64,000 nucleotides of DNA from Murimonas intestini (GCF_024622195.1 NZ_JANKBI010000012.1:62001-126000); one strand, 5' to 3'; numbered from the stretch's first letter, positions 8,085-17,260 are shown. Numbers and translations: made by a program. Notes: a model not told the origin generated them from the sequence alone.

Positions 8085-9818
8085 ATGGAAAAGCTTGTAA
8101 ATAAGAAAAAATATACCTTGCTGCACTGGATTACCGGGATGATATTGCTGCTGTTGTTTATAAGTGCTGCTATTTTAGCTGCTTTCTCCAAAGTGAGTAT
8201 GGATAATCTGCTTGCACAGGAAATAGAGAACAGGCAGGCAATTTTGAAGTTAAACGTGGATAATGCCAATACAAATTTATCTTCCCTGCAGGGGTACCTC
8301 TATCAGCACTTTACTGATTCCGAAGAGATTACCATGATTGAGACAGGTAACGATAATACAAAGATTTTTATGGCAAAACAAAGCCTTACACGTAACCTGA
8401 AGAAAATCGCAGGCTGGAATGATTCTCTGGAATTCCTGTTCTTTTACAGTCCGCCCAGCCCTGATAAAGTTCTGCTTCAGGTTTCGGCAAAACAGGCAGA
8501 TTATCCGGAAAGAAAGGATCTGGAAAGGCAGGTAAAGGAGTATATAGATAATAAGCTGGAGAAAGGGTCTTCCCTTGGCCGTGGCTATCTGCTTTTAAAA
8601 AACGGATCCAGGGGATATGTGATCCGTTTTTACAAAATAAGGAACAGCTACCTTGGCATGTGCCTGGATGGCAGGGCAGTCCTCGAGCCATTGAAAGGGC
8701 TGGCAAGTGAAGAAGGGTGCCTGGCTTTCCTGGCAGATGTGGATGGAAATATAATATCACAGACAGAAGGTTTTCAGGAAAGCATTGATATTAACAACAA
8801 TGGAAGGCTCCTGAAAAAAGACGGGGAACAATACCTGCAGTTGAACTACCTCTCAGAGCAGGGGGATTTTTATATCGGGACATGGACAAAGGCAAGCCTG
8901 GTAAACGGACAGCTTAAATGGATGCGAAACCTTATTGCTGCCTTTGTCGCAGGTTTCCTGGTGGTGATTGCTGCGATGGCTTTTTCAATCCGCAGATCTC
9001 TATACCAGCCGATCAGGTCAATGGAGCTGGCCATGAAAAAGGTGGGAGACGGAGAATGGGACCTGGCAGTTAAAGATGACAGCAGGATTTCGGAATACAG
9101 CAGCATGATCCATAATTTCAACGAAATGGTATCGGAAATTAAAGGACTGAAGATCCAGAATTATGAAAATGAACTGGCAGCACAGAAATCCTATCTGCAG
9201 TGCCTCCAGCTCCAGATAAATCCTCATTTCTACCTCAATGCACTGAATATTATATATTCCCTGGCAGAGGTGCATGACTATGCGCTCATCCAGGAAATGA
9301 CCATGAGCCTGGTTGAATATTCCCGGTATATGTTCAGGCGCCCGGAGAACCTGGTGACGGTTTCCCAGGAGATAGAGCATGTGGATAATTATATGAAGAT
9401 CCAGAAAATGCGTTTTCCGGACCGTATTGAATATCAGGCAAATATAAGCAGTGAAATTGAGGACGCTATGATACCGCCTTTCGTGATTCAGAGCTTTGTG
9501 GAAAACAGCATTAAATATGCCGTCAGTTTTGAGCAGCACAACAGGCTGTCTGTATGCGGAAAGCTGAACGAAATAGATGGGGAGCTGTATGTACAGATAG
9601 AGATCAGGGACAATGGGACTGGATACAGCCAGGAGGTTTTAGAGGCCATGAATGAACAAAAGCCCAGGGATGAAAGGTTTAATATTGGAATCCTGAATGT
9701 GCGTCAAAGGCTGCGGTTTATTTTTGGGGATAAAGCCAAAATGGAGTTAAAAAATGAGGAGGGCGCAGTCACAATTCTGCTGATCCCCCTGACCTGGAGG
9801 GAGGATACTGAGGAATGA
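8085..9818 (+). CDS. Sensor histidine kinase, YesM family
   Basis: 577 residues. Membrane segments near residues 17-38 and 285-305 flank an extracytoplasmic sensor region. A HAMP linker follows, then a His-kinase domain with phospho-acceptor His381 in QINPHFYLNAL. The ATPase domain has the N box VENSIKYAV, the G box RDNGTGYS and the subgroup motif GILNVRQRLRFIFG. A GGGGAGG ribosome site precedes the ATG. The stop overlaps the start of the response-regulator gene by four bases. YesM kinases typically sense carbohydrates or the loaded binding protein outside the cell and switch on neighbouring sugar uptake genes. Confidence 0.95.
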   Translation: MEKLVNKKKYTLLHWITGMILLLLFISAAILAAFSKVSMDNLLAQEIENRQAILKLNVDNANTNLSSLQGYLYQHFTDSEEITMIETGNDNTKIFMAKQSLTRNLKKIAGWNDSLEFLFFYSPPSPDKVLLQVSAKQADYPERKDLERQVKEYIDNKLEKGSSLGRGYLLLKNGSRGYVIRFYKIRNSYLGMCLDGRAVLEPLKGLASEEGCLAFLADVDGNIISQTEGFQESIDINNNGRLLKKDGEQYLQLNYLSEQGDFYIGTWTKASLVNGQLKWMRNLIAAFVAGFLVVIAAMAFSIRRSLYQPIRSMELAMKKVGDGEWDLAVKDDSRISEYSSMIHNFNEMVSEIKGLKIQNYENELAAQKSYLQCLQLQINPHFYLNALNIIYSLAEVHDYALIQEMTMSLVEYSRYMFRRPENLVTVSQEIEHVDNYMKIQKMRFPDRIEYQANISSEIEDAMIPPFVIQSFVENSIKYAVSFEQHNRLSVCGKLNEIDGELYVQIEIRDNGTGYSQEVLEAMNEQKPRDERFNIGILNVRQRLRFIFGDKAKMELKNEEGAVTILLIPLTWREDTEE

Positions 9819-10591
9819 AAGGATACAGTATATTACTTGTAGATGATGAAGAAATTGCGCTTATGGGGCTGCAAAAGGGAGTTAACTGGGAAAGCCTTGG
9901 CATAACAAAATGTTATTGTGCCGCTGGCATAAAGGACGCTCTTGGTGTGCTGAGAATGCATCATGTAGATATAATGATCAGCGATATTGAAATGCCGGGA
10001 GGGAGCGGGCTGGAATTAATCTGTAAAGTGCGTGAGGAGTATCCGGAGATTATCTGCATCTTTTATACCTGCCATGCGGATTTTTCCTACTGCCAGGAAG
10101 CGCTCCGCCTGGGAGCATTTGATTATGTGTTAAAGCCCATCCCCTATGAAGAGCTGGAGCAGATCCTGCAAAAAGGCCTGCTGGAGATGCAGAAAGGCAG
10201 GACTGCCAGAGAGCTGGAAAATATCTGGGGTGATATGACTCATCAGGAGGAAAAAAGTTCAGCTGTGGAGACGGTGAAAAAGAAGATAACAGAGAACCTC
10301 TCAGTGGAAATATCCAGAGATGAACTGGCGGATTTAGTATATATGAGCCCGGATTACCTGACAAAACTGTTTAAGAAAGAAACAGGGCTGTCTTTAAGTG
10401 ATTATATTATTAATAAGAGGCTCCTTCTGGCACAGCAGCTGCTTTCTTCCACGGATTTAAGCATTGTAGAGATTGCCCAGAGGGCAGGCTTTTCGTATTC
10501 CTCTTATTTTGTGAGGATATTTAAGAAAAAATTGGGGATCACGCCTAATCAATATAGAAAAGATTGTTTAAACAGAAAAAATGAGGTGTAA
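9815..10591 (+). CDS. Response regulator with AraC output domain, YesN family
   Basis: 258 residues, short for YesN proteins (often 350-550) because the middle linker is minimal. The receiver domain has the acidic pair Asp10-Asp11, phospho-acceptor Asp57 in ISDIEMPGG and the switch Lys in VLKPI. The C-terminal AraC domain contains SRDELADLVYMSPDYLTKLFKK with the usual second helix-turn-helix and a PNQYRK ending. It is coupled to the kinase by an ATGA overlap and is followed after only two bases by the GH43 gene. It probably activates this locus together with, or in place of, the divergent AraC protein. Confidence 0.95.
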   Translation: MKGYSILLVDDEEIALMGLQKGVNWESLGITKCYCAAGIKDALGVLRMHHVDIMISDIEMPGGSGLELICKVREEYPEIICIFYTCHADFSYCQEALRLGAFDYVLKPIPYEELEQILQKGLLEMQKGRTARELENIWGDMTHQEEKSSAVETVKKKITENLSVEISRDELADLVYMSPDYLTKLFKKETGLSLSDYIINKRLLLAQQLLSSTDLSIVEIAQRAGFSYSSYFVRIFKKKLGITPNQYRKDCLNRKNEV

Positions 10592-10593
10592 AA

Positions 10594-11661
10594 ATGTATG
10601 AATCAATAAAACCCGGCCAGCCATGGCTGGATACGGATGGAAACAGGATACAGGCACACGGCGGAAGTATAATTTCTGTGGGTGATACTTTTTACTGGTA
10701 CGGTGAAAATAAAGAGAAAACCACAGGAGAGAATAATATCTGGCACTGGGGGGTGAGGTGTTATTCCTCGAAAGATATGTATAATTGGAAAAACGAGGGA
10801 ATCATTATTCCGCCTGATACGGAAGATGAAACTTCTCCCCTGCACCCTGCTTCTATGATGGACAGGCCCCATATCATTTATAATGAAACTACACAGAAAT
10901 ATGTGGCGTGGCTGAAGATTATGGGGGAACCGCCATACTTTACAGTACTTATCTCAGATCATTTACTTGGACCCTACAAAATAATTAATCGCAGGGTTAA
11001 TCCCTGCGGCTTAAATGTGGGAGATTTCGACCTGAAAGCTGATGATAAAACAAAGAAGGGATATCTGATCAGCCAGAGACCTCATACAAGCATTTATATT
11101 GTGCGGCTGAATGATGATTATACGGATGTACTTGGGGAGTATACCGAACACTTTCCGCATACTGCTCCGCCGGATGCCCGGGAAGCTCCCGCATATTTTT
11201 ACAGAAACGGCCTGCATTATATGATTACGTCCGGCACAACCGGGTATTATTCCAACCCATCAGAGGCATCGGCAGCAGCGGATTGGATGGGGCCATATGA
11301 AATACAGGGGAATCCGCACCTGAATGATACGACAAAGACCTCTTTTAATTCACAGATCACATCAGTCTTTAAGCATCCGGGAAAAAAAGACCTGTATATA
11401 GCGCTTGCAGACCGCTGGAGGCCGGAATTGCCAGTATTAGCAGGAGATAAATGGGAAAGCGGTGAGTATTCTGATTTGATTCAGGAAAAATTCAGGAGGA
11501 TTTTTGACCCGGCAGCTGAATTTGTGTTTTCACCGGAAGATGCGAAAGATATGAGGATAAATTCCTCTGTGTCCGAGTATGTCTGGCTTCCTTTAAAATT
11601 TGATAAGGACAAAGTGTACATAGAATGGTTAGATGAGTGGAAAATAGAAGATTATGAATAA
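10594..11661 (+). CDS. Glycoside hydrolase family 43, exo-beta-galactanase-like
   Basis: 355 residues without a signal peptide. The opening DTDGNRIQAHGGSI, then FYWYGE, matches my recollection of the GH43 galactan 1,3-beta-galactosidase group (subfamily 24), where QAHGGG replaces the usual catalytic Asp motif. A candidate general acid is the Glu in AREAPAYFYRNGLHYMITSG. The family is a five-bladed propeller. With the neighbouring rhamnosidase this suggests trimming of galactan or arabinogalactan fragments in the cytoplasm. Family-level assignment is secure; the subfamily is from memory and should be tested. The MITE-like element begins at its stop codon. Confidence 0.75.
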   Translation: MYESIKPGQPWLDTDGNRIQAHGGSIISVGDTFYWYGENKEKTTGENNIWHWGVRCYSSKDMYNWKNEGIIIPPDTEDETSPLHPASMMDRPHIIYNETTQKYVAWLKIMGEPPYFTVLISDHLLGPYKIINRRVNPCGLNVGDFDLKADDKTKKGYLISQRPHTSIYIVRLNDDYTDVLGEYTEHFPHTAPPDAREAPAYFYRNGLHYMITSGTTGYYSNPSEASAAADWMGPYEIQGNPHLNDTTKTSFNSQITSVFKHPGKKDLYIALADRWRPELPVLAGDKWESGEYSDLIQEKFRRIFDPAAEFVFSPEDAKDMRINSSVSEYVWLPLKFDKDKVYIEWLDEWKIEDYE

Positions 11662-11789
11662 CTATTCAGCAGGTCTGTGCATTTACTGCACAGACCGTAA
11701 GAAAATGATTCAAGGGTGCAAAAATCCCATCGCCGCAGGCGATTTTAAATGGATTTTAGCATGTAACTGTGAGGGTACTGAACAGTTAC
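11658..11789 (+). mobile_element. 132-bp MITE-like element with 8-bp target duplication
   Basis: The ends are imperfect inverted repeats: ATAACTATTCAG (11658-11669) and CTGAACAGTTAC (11778-11789). Both sides carry GATTATGA as a direct repeat (11650-11657 and 11790-11797), which looks like a target-site duplication. Inside are three hairpins: a perfect 10-bp stem at 11672-11681/11687-11696, a small one at 11729-11743, and GTAACTGT/ACAGTTAC at 11763-11789. It has no coding capacity and inserts exactly at the GH43 stop codon. Partial relatives lie at 21307-21371, 27785-27812 and 44811-44885. Confidence 0.7.
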
Positions 11790-11840
11790 GATTATGAGTA
11801 ATTATTTAACGATTATAAGTGAAAGGGAGTAAAGGAGCCT

Positions 11841-14156
11841 ATGGCAGCATTAGAGAAATGGGTTACTGCCGGGACAGCAGAACCATTCTATGTCAGAAAG
11901 AAATTCCGGATCGGAAAAGAGATAGAAAAAGGGGTGGCCAGGGTATGCGGCCTTGGGCAATTTATTTTCTATATAAACGGGAAAAAAGTGGGTGACCATG
12001 AGCTGGACCCGGGATGGACAAATTATAGGAAATTGATCCAGTATGTGACCTTCGATGTGACTGATTATCTCCGGCCGGGAGAGAACGCTCTGGGGGCAGA
12101 GGTAGGAAACGGGTGGTTCATTAAGACAGACCAATATTATACTTTTAAATTCCCGGAATTTATGCCGCCGAATCCTAATGGCTATAAACCTTTTGGAAAG
12201 TATCTTGTTTTCGCCCTGGAACTTAAGATACTTTATAAAGACGGGAGTATGGATATAATTAGTGCAGATGAGACGTTTAGAAAGAAAGCGCATCCTGTAG
12301 TGATGAGCAATGTCTATGGATCGGAGATAATTGACGGGCGGTTAAGACAAAAAGGGTGGAGCGGGGCAGGGTTTGATGACTCCTGTTGGGAGCAGGTCCT
12401 GGCTGTGCCGGAAAATGAGGCGCCTGAAGGAAAGTTGGAGGAACAGTTCCAGCCCCCGGTAAAAGTGATACATACTTATGAAGGCAGGTTTCTGCATAAG
12501 ACAGGCAGCAGAGAAATTTATGATTTCGGGCAAAATATGTCAGGGATCTTAGAGGCTGAGGCATGCGGACAAAAGGGAGATATGCTGAAATTTTATCCTG
12601 CGGAAAAGCTGACGGCAGACGGGGATGCAGACCAGTATGCAAAAGGGTGGGTGAACGTAGACTCCTGCATTACTTTCATTTTGGGGGAGGATGGGGAGTG
12701 GGAAAATTTCAGGATGAAGTTTACTTACTTTGCAGGCAGATATATGGCAGTTGAAAAGGTTTACACAGAGACAGAGCCGCTTTTGCGCAGCATTAAGGCA
12801 CATGCTGTATCCAGTGCATGGAAAACGGACGGCACATTTACATGTGATGACAAGCGTTATGAGCAGATCTATGATCTGGTAGAAAAAGCAGTGGAGGCAA
12901 ACATGGTAAGCGTCCACACGGACTGTCCTGCTATAGAACGTTTTGCCTGGCAGGAGCCCAACCACCTGATGGCTCCTTCCATCATGTATATGAAAGACGG
13001 GAGGAAGCTCTGGGAAAAATTTCTGCTGGATATGCGGACAGACCAGCATACGGTGGAGGACTATTTCTACGATTTTGAAGGGAACAAGATATGGCCGGGA
13101 ACCGGCCTGATGCCCTCGCAGTGCCCCTGCTATATGCCTAATGTGATGCCGGTCCCCGGAATGGGCAGTTTCTATGATATTATAGCCTGGGGGAGCACAT
13201 GTATTTTAGGAGTCTGGTGGCATTACCAATTTTATGGTGACATAAGAATCATTCAGGAAAATTATGAAGCCGGAATGAGATATCTGGACCATTTAAAAAC
13301 AAAAATGACAGCAGAAGGGTTTATCAGCCATGGCCTGGGGGATTGGGGGAATCCGGAAGGAGAATTGCTGAGAGAAAATATAGAGACTGTGTTTCTGTAT
13401 GCGGATACCATAACTCTGAAAAAATTTGCTGATATTTTGGGGAGAGCTGATGATGCTGGTAAGCTGGAGGTATTTGCCGCCCGGGTGAGACAAAATTATA
13501 ATGAAAAACTGCTCATATGGGATACAGAGAAAAATATGTGGTGTTATCGGGCATGGGATCATCCTGAGAAAATATTTATAACTCAGGCCAGTCAGGCGCT
13601 CCCCCTTTATTGGGGAATGGTTCCTGAAGAGAAGACGGAGGATGTGGTAAAGGCCTTTAGAATGTCTTTGGAAGAGAAGCAGGCATTTATAGCGGGGGAA
13701 GTAGGGCTCCCATATGTGATACAGGCTGCCCGCAGATATGGAATGAATGACCTGACTGCACAATTTATTTTAAACAAAACACACCCCAGTTACTATGCGT
13801 TTGTAATGGATGGGGAAACGACCCTGGGTGAATATTGGGAAAAGAATCCCCGCAGCCACTGCCATGATATGATGGGCCATATCACAGAATGGTACTATAA
13901 TGGGATAGCAGGGATCATCCCGGAGGAACCGGGCTTTAAGAAGGTTAAGATCAGCCCGTACCTGCCGCCTTCCGTAAAAGAATTCAGCTGCAGCTACAGT
14001 TCTGTAAGCGGCAGGATCAGCGTACACGTAAAGGAACTGCAGGAAGAGGTAGTGTTGGAAATAGAGATACCTGAAAATATGGGGTATGAGGTTGAGACAG
14101 GCAGCCTGAAACAGCGCGGAAAACCTGTAAACAGCAGGATAGAATTTAGAAGATGA
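11841..14156 (+). CDS. Alpha-L-rhamnosidase, glycoside hydrolase family 78
   Basis: 771 residues, no signal peptide. The N-terminal half is made of beta-sandwich domains (YINGKKVGDHELDPGWTNY is the typical rhamnosidase motif). The (alpha/alpha)6 catalytic barrel begins near residue 340. Likely acid residues lie in DCPAIERFAWQEPNHL (Glu366 and Glu372), with the probable base Glu664 in TTLGEYWEK. This DCP variant with WQEPNHL differs from the more common DCPxREERLGWxGD form but keeps a Glu in the same block. It removes terminal L-rhamnose from imported oligosaccharides. Ribosome site AAAGGAG lies close to the ATG. It follows the MITE-like insertion and shares an ATGA overlap with the next GH43. 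Confidence 0.9.
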   Translation: MAALEKWVTAGTAEPFYVRKKFRIGKEIEKGVARVCGLGQFIFYINGKKVGDHELDPGWTNYRKLIQYVTFDVTDYLRPGENALGAEVGNGWFIKTDQYYTFKFPEFMPPNPNGYKPFGKYLVFALELKILYKDGSMDIISADETFRKKAHPVVMSNVYGSEIIDGRLRQKGWSGAGFDDSCWEQVLAVPENEAPEGKLEEQFQPPVKVIHTYEGRFLHKTGSREIYDFGQNMSGILEAEACGQKGDMLKFYPAEKLTADGDADQYAKGWVNVDSCITFILGEDGEWENFRMKFTYFAGRYMAVEKVYTETEPLLRSIKAHAVSSAWKTDGTFTCDDKRYEQIYDLVEKAVEANMVSVHTDCPAIERFAWQEPNHLMAPSIMYMKDGRKLWEKFLLDMRTDQHTVEDYFYDFEGNKIWPGTGLMPSQCPCYMPNVMPVPGMGSFYDIIAWGSTCILGVWWHYQFYGDIRIIQENYEAGMRYLDHLKTKMTAEGFISHGLGDWGNPEGELLRENIETVFLYADTITLKKFADILGRADDAGKLEVFAARVRQNYNEKLLIWDTEKNMWCYRAWDHPEKIFITQASQALPLYWGMVPEEKTEDVVKAFRMSLEEKQAFIAGEVGLPYVIQAARRYGMNDLTAQFILNKTHPSYYAFVMDGETTLGEYWEKNPRSHCHDMMGHITEWYYNGIAGIIPEEPGFKKVKISPYLPPSVKEFSCSYSSVSGRISVHVKELQEEVVLEIEIPENMGYEVETGSLKQRGKPVNSRIEFRR

Positions 14157-15538
14157 GAGGTATTATTGTGATAAATTTAAAAAATACAAGGAACCCGGTG
14201 CTGCCATTGGAGTATCATATACCAGACAGCGAAGGCCATGTAATGCCGGACGGCAGGCTTTATATATATGGTAGCTTTGATGACAGGGAAGACGTATACT
14301 GCAGCGAAAAATACTATGTGGTTTCCACACCGGATATGGTTCACTGGACCATACATGAGGAGGCCTTTAATGGAAATGATGTTCCCTGGTTCAATAATCC
14401 TGATGCGCCAAAGTACCCAGGGATAGACTGGAGCAGACCAACTCCGTTTATCCGGAAAATGCTGGATGACCAGGCCAAAAAAGGGAATGATATGAAAGCA
14501 GCATTTGAAAAAGAGGATGAGGGAGAAAAAGCGGCGCTTTTATTTGCACCGGACTGCATAGAAAAGGATGGAAAATACTATCTTTATTTTTGCATGCAGG
14601 ACGACAGCGAAGGGGTTGCGGTCTCAGACAGGCCGGAAGGGCCTTTTTCGGATCCGGTTCAGCTTCCCTGCGGGGGAATTGATCCGGCGGTCTTTATTGA
14701 TGATGATGGTCAGGCATATTACTACTGGGGGCAGTTATTTTCCCATGGAGTAAAATTGAACCCGGATATGGTATCCTTTGATGAGGACGCCGTCGTGGAC
14801 GGCCTGGTTACAGAGGAAGAACATTTTTTTCATGAGGGTTCCTCTGTCAGAAAGATCGGAGATACATATTATTACATTTATGCAGATATGGAGAGGGGAA
14901 AACCCACATCTCTCGGATATGCCACAGGAAAATCTCCTTTAGGGCCATTTACATATCAGGGTATTATCATAGACAATGACGGGTGTGATCCGGCGAGCTG
15001 GAATAATCATGGTTCTATTGAGTGTGTGAACGGGCAGTGGTATGTATTCTACCACCGCTGCAGCAGAGGCAGCCAGCAGCACAGGAGGCTTTGCATAGAA
15101 CCTGTCACGATTAATGAGGATGGCACTATCAATGAAGTGAAAATGACTTCCCAGGGTGTGGGAATGCCTTTTGCACCCGGAGAAAAGATTATGGGATATC
15201 AGGCATGCCAGTTAAAAGGTACGGTCTATATCGGTGTCAATAACACATGCCGGGAAAATTCAGAAAGATTAATGAATATTTCCGATGGGGACGAAGCAGT
15301 GTTCCGCTATGTTAAAAGTGAAGAAGCATGGAAGGAAATTAATGTCGCCTGCGTGGGAAAAGGAAATATCCGGATTTTCATGGATGACCGGTTGGCAGGA
15401 AGTGTTACAGCAGATGGAGATAGAGATAAGGTATCTTCTATTTCGGGCAAAATTCAGATGCCCGCCGGACAGTATGAACTGGCGCTGAGGTTTGAGAAAA
15501 CAGAGGCACTGGAAATTATAGATATCATTATTTTATAA
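14153..15538 (+). CDS. Glycoside hydrolase family 43 with C-terminal carbohydrate-binding-like domain
   Basis: 461 residues from the ATG that overlaps the previous stop. A GTG at 14168 with GAGAGG seven bases upstream is an equally good start. Key GH43 features are the base Asp in PDSEGHVMPDG, the GGIDPAVFIDDDG pKa-modulating Asp and the acid Glu in FFHEGSSVRK. Residues after about 340 form a beta-sandwich resembling CBM6. Relatives are intracellular alpha-L-arabinofuranosidases or beta-xylosidases. The lack of a signal peptide agrees with cytoplasmic processing. It is the last gene of the glycan locus, with a strong terminator 23 bases downstream. Confidence 0.9.
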   Translation: MRGIIVINLKNTRNPVLPLEYHIPDSEGHVMPDGRLYIYGSFDDREDVYCSEKYYVVSTPDMVHWTIHEEAFNGNDVPWFNNPDAPKYPGIDWSRPTPFIRKMLDDQAKKGNDMKAAFEKEDEGEKAALLFAPDCIEKDGKYYLYFCMQDDSEGVAVSDRPEGPFSDPVQLPCGGIDPAVFIDDDGQAYYYWGQLFSHGVKLNPDMVSFDEDAVVDGLVTEEEHFFHEGSSVRKIGDTYYYIYADMERGKPTSLGYATGKSPLGPFTYQGIIIDNDGCDPASWNNHGSIECVNGQWYVFYHRCSRGSQQHRRLCIEPVTINEDGTINEVKMTSQGVGMPFAPGEKIMGYQACQLKGTVYIGVNNTCRENSERLMNISDGDEAVFRYVKSEEAWKEINVACVGKGNIRIFMDDRLAGSVTADGDRDKVSSISGKIQMPAGQYELALRFEKTEALEIIDIIIL

Positions 15539-15561
15539 CAATGGATGTCCATTAACATAAA

Positions 15562-15629
15562 ACTGACAGAAAACAGGTTCGTTACTGTTCACTCCGTGAA
15601 CAGTAACACGGGTTCTGTCAGTTTTTTTT
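15562..15629 (+). terminator. Rho-independent terminator of the glycan locus
   Basis: A long hairpin: ACTGACAG... pairs with ...CTGTCAGT, and GTTACTGTTCA pairs with TGAACAGTAAC around a CTCCG loop. An eight-T run starts at 15622. It separates GH43 from the convergent HAD gene and may serve both. Confidence 0.88.
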
Positions 15630-15634
15630 CGGTT

Positions 15635-16234
15635 TTATACTCCAAGCAGAGCAAGTTCTTCTACGGCATCCTCATACCCTGTAAACAATATCCCGTGCAG
15701 TCCGAGGGAACGGGCCACATCGATATTGACCTGCATGTCATCGAGGAAGACGGCATGGTCGGGTATGATGTCATAGCGGTCAAGGAGTTCCAGGTAAAAG
15801 GTGCGCTCAGGTTTTACCATATGTACTTCATAGGAAAGAAGGCCTCCGTCTGTGTAGTCCATAAAACCCAGCTGGCTTTTGGACTGCTCGTAGGGCCATC
15901 TGCCATAATTAGACAGGTAATAAACCTTGTATCCTCTTGCCTTCAGATCCCTGACCCAGGGAATGGCGTAAGGATACTCTTTGAGCAGAGTGGGATAGTT
16001 CTCAAAGACATAGGAGATTTCCGGCTCATATTCCGGCGCAGCAGAAACGAAACGGCGGCGCAGCATTTCCTTTGCCATAAGTCCCCTGTCTACCTCCTGC
16101 CAGTAGGGGCTCTGGAAAGTGGCCTTGGCTATAGCAGCCTTTTTTTCAGGACCGAATTCAAAACGGTCCAGATATGCCCGCCAGTCAAAACTTACCATAA
16201 CGTTTCCTATATCCAGAATGACAGTATCTATCAT
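15635..16234 (-). CDS. HAD-superfamily hydrolase (subfamily IA, YihX-like)
   Basis: 199 residues. Motif I is DIGNV with nucleophile Asp8, in the DxGN form typical of YihX-like phosphatases. A YYLSNYG motif-II segment follows, then Lys in KPERTFY (motif III) and the acidic HAVFLDDMQVNID (motif IV). AGGAGG lies eight bases before the ATG on the minus strand. Members dephosphorylate small phosphorylated sugars or nucleotides. It is monocistronic, and the convergent neighbour gives no further clue to its substrate. Confidence 0.88.
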   Translation of the reverse strand: MIDTVILDIGNVMVSFDWRAYLDRFEFGPEKKAAIAKATFQSPYWQEVDRGLMAKEMLRRRFVSAAPEYEPEISYVFENYPTLLKEYPYAIPWVRDLKARGYKVYYLSNYGRWPYEQSKSQLGFMDYTDGGLLSYEVHMVKPERTFYLELLDRYDIIPDHAVFLDDMQVNIDVARSLGLHGILFTGYEDAVEELALLGV

Positions 16235-16506
16235 AAATAAGACCTCCTAAATCCGGCGCGGTGCATCATGGCGTCCGGTGAATAACTACATCATAATATA
16301 AGAGGGATATATTTGTCAAATCAACGGATTACAAAATATTTGCATCTTGTTAATGAAATGTCAGAGCCCTCTTAAGAGAATTAAGAAAGATTTCAGAACT
16401 TTGTCACCAGCAATTCACAAATCCCTGATATAGTAAATATTGTAAATTGAGGAAGCATTTTGAGGGGAAAATGCTAAAGGTTTTTGGACAGAATGGGGGA
16501 AATTGA

Positions 16507-17127
16507 ATGCGTTATACCATGTACTACGAAGAGAACGACACCATTGACGATGAAAAGTACGATCTGTTGAAACAGAGGCTTCTTTTAGAACAGCCTAAGA
16601 AAAAATTTGAAAGCTATACCATTAAGAAACAGCGGTTTGTAGGAGGCGAGGAAGGGGCGCCAGACTATTTTTTATGTATTAAGAATGATGACGACAGCCA
16701 GATATATATGGAAAAGAAATACAAACAGAACGGCATCTTCTATAAAAAATGTGAGAAGATGACAAGAGAAGAATGTGAGAAGCTGTTAAAGGGCGACATA
16801 GAGTGGATGAAGAACCATAAAAAACTATTGTTTGCAGATTTTTATCTGCAGAGTACATTGAATTATCTGAGTCCCGGTCCCATGACAATATATGAGCGCG
16901 AGATGATGAAGTGCAAGAGGGAAGGATATGTTACCTTCTGCAAACGTATTGTCCGGGCAGCGGGAAGCTCTACAGACATTTTCACAGAAGACTATATTCC
17001 AATCAGCTGCCTGCCGGAAGAAAAAGTGAGAGTTACCTACAAAAAGGAGATAACCCTTCCGAATATGGTGCTGGCCATGCTGCAGATGGGCGATGAGCCG
17101 GCAGATGAATTTGCTTTTGCATTTTAA
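16507..17127 (+). CDS. VTC-like (triphosphate-tunnel superfamily) domain protein
   Basis: 206 residues, soluble, no signal. The order of motifs fits a VTC/polyphosphate-polymerase domain: a basic KKQRFVGG strand, FLCIKND, the KKYKQNGIFYKK strand, MTREECEKLL, then the IYEREMMKC strand with the E-R-E pattern, followed by VTFCKRI. Several of these strands would line a nucleotide/polyphosphate tunnel. The N-terminal basic residues seem reduced, so catalytic competence is uncertain. It stands alone between a HAD gene and a terminator. I am moderately sure of the fold and do not assign an activity. Confidence 0.5.
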   Translation: MRYTMYYEENDTIDDEKYDLLKQRLLLEQPKKKFESYTIKKQRFVGGEEGAPDYFLCIKNDDDSQIYMEKKYKQNGIFYKKCEKMTREECEKLLKGDIEWMKNHKKLLFADFYLQSTLNYLSPGPMTIYEREMMKCKREGYVTFCKRIVRAAGSSTDIFTEDYIPISCLPEEKVRVTYKKEITLPNMVLAMLQMGDEPADEFAFAF

Positions 17128-17183
17128 TTCCCTGCTGTAAGGGAAAATATGAAGGAAGTGGAACATGTTTGTTCCGTATACAG

Positions 17184-17221
17184 AAAGGATGGGACCCGGA
17201 TTTACGGGTCTCATCCTTTTT
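17184..17221 (+). terminator. Rho-independent terminator
   Basis: AAAGGATGGGACCCG (17184-17198) pairs with CGGGTCTCATCCTTT (17205-17219) around GATTTA, with one mismatch, and ends in Ts. It closes the VTC-like gene. The stretch 17128-17523 (about 400 bases without a gene) holds this terminator, the 80-bp repeat at 17261-17430 and the GntR leader. Confidence 0.88.
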
Positions 17222-17260
17222 CGGTATGGGAGATACAAGTGAAGCACAGACAGCGGAAAT

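Noticed and set aside
15545..16240. A 231-codon plus-strand frame opposite the HAD gene
   Set aside because: It starts inside the terminator hairpin, has no ribosome site or recognisable domain, and mirrors a well-supported minus-strand HAD gene.
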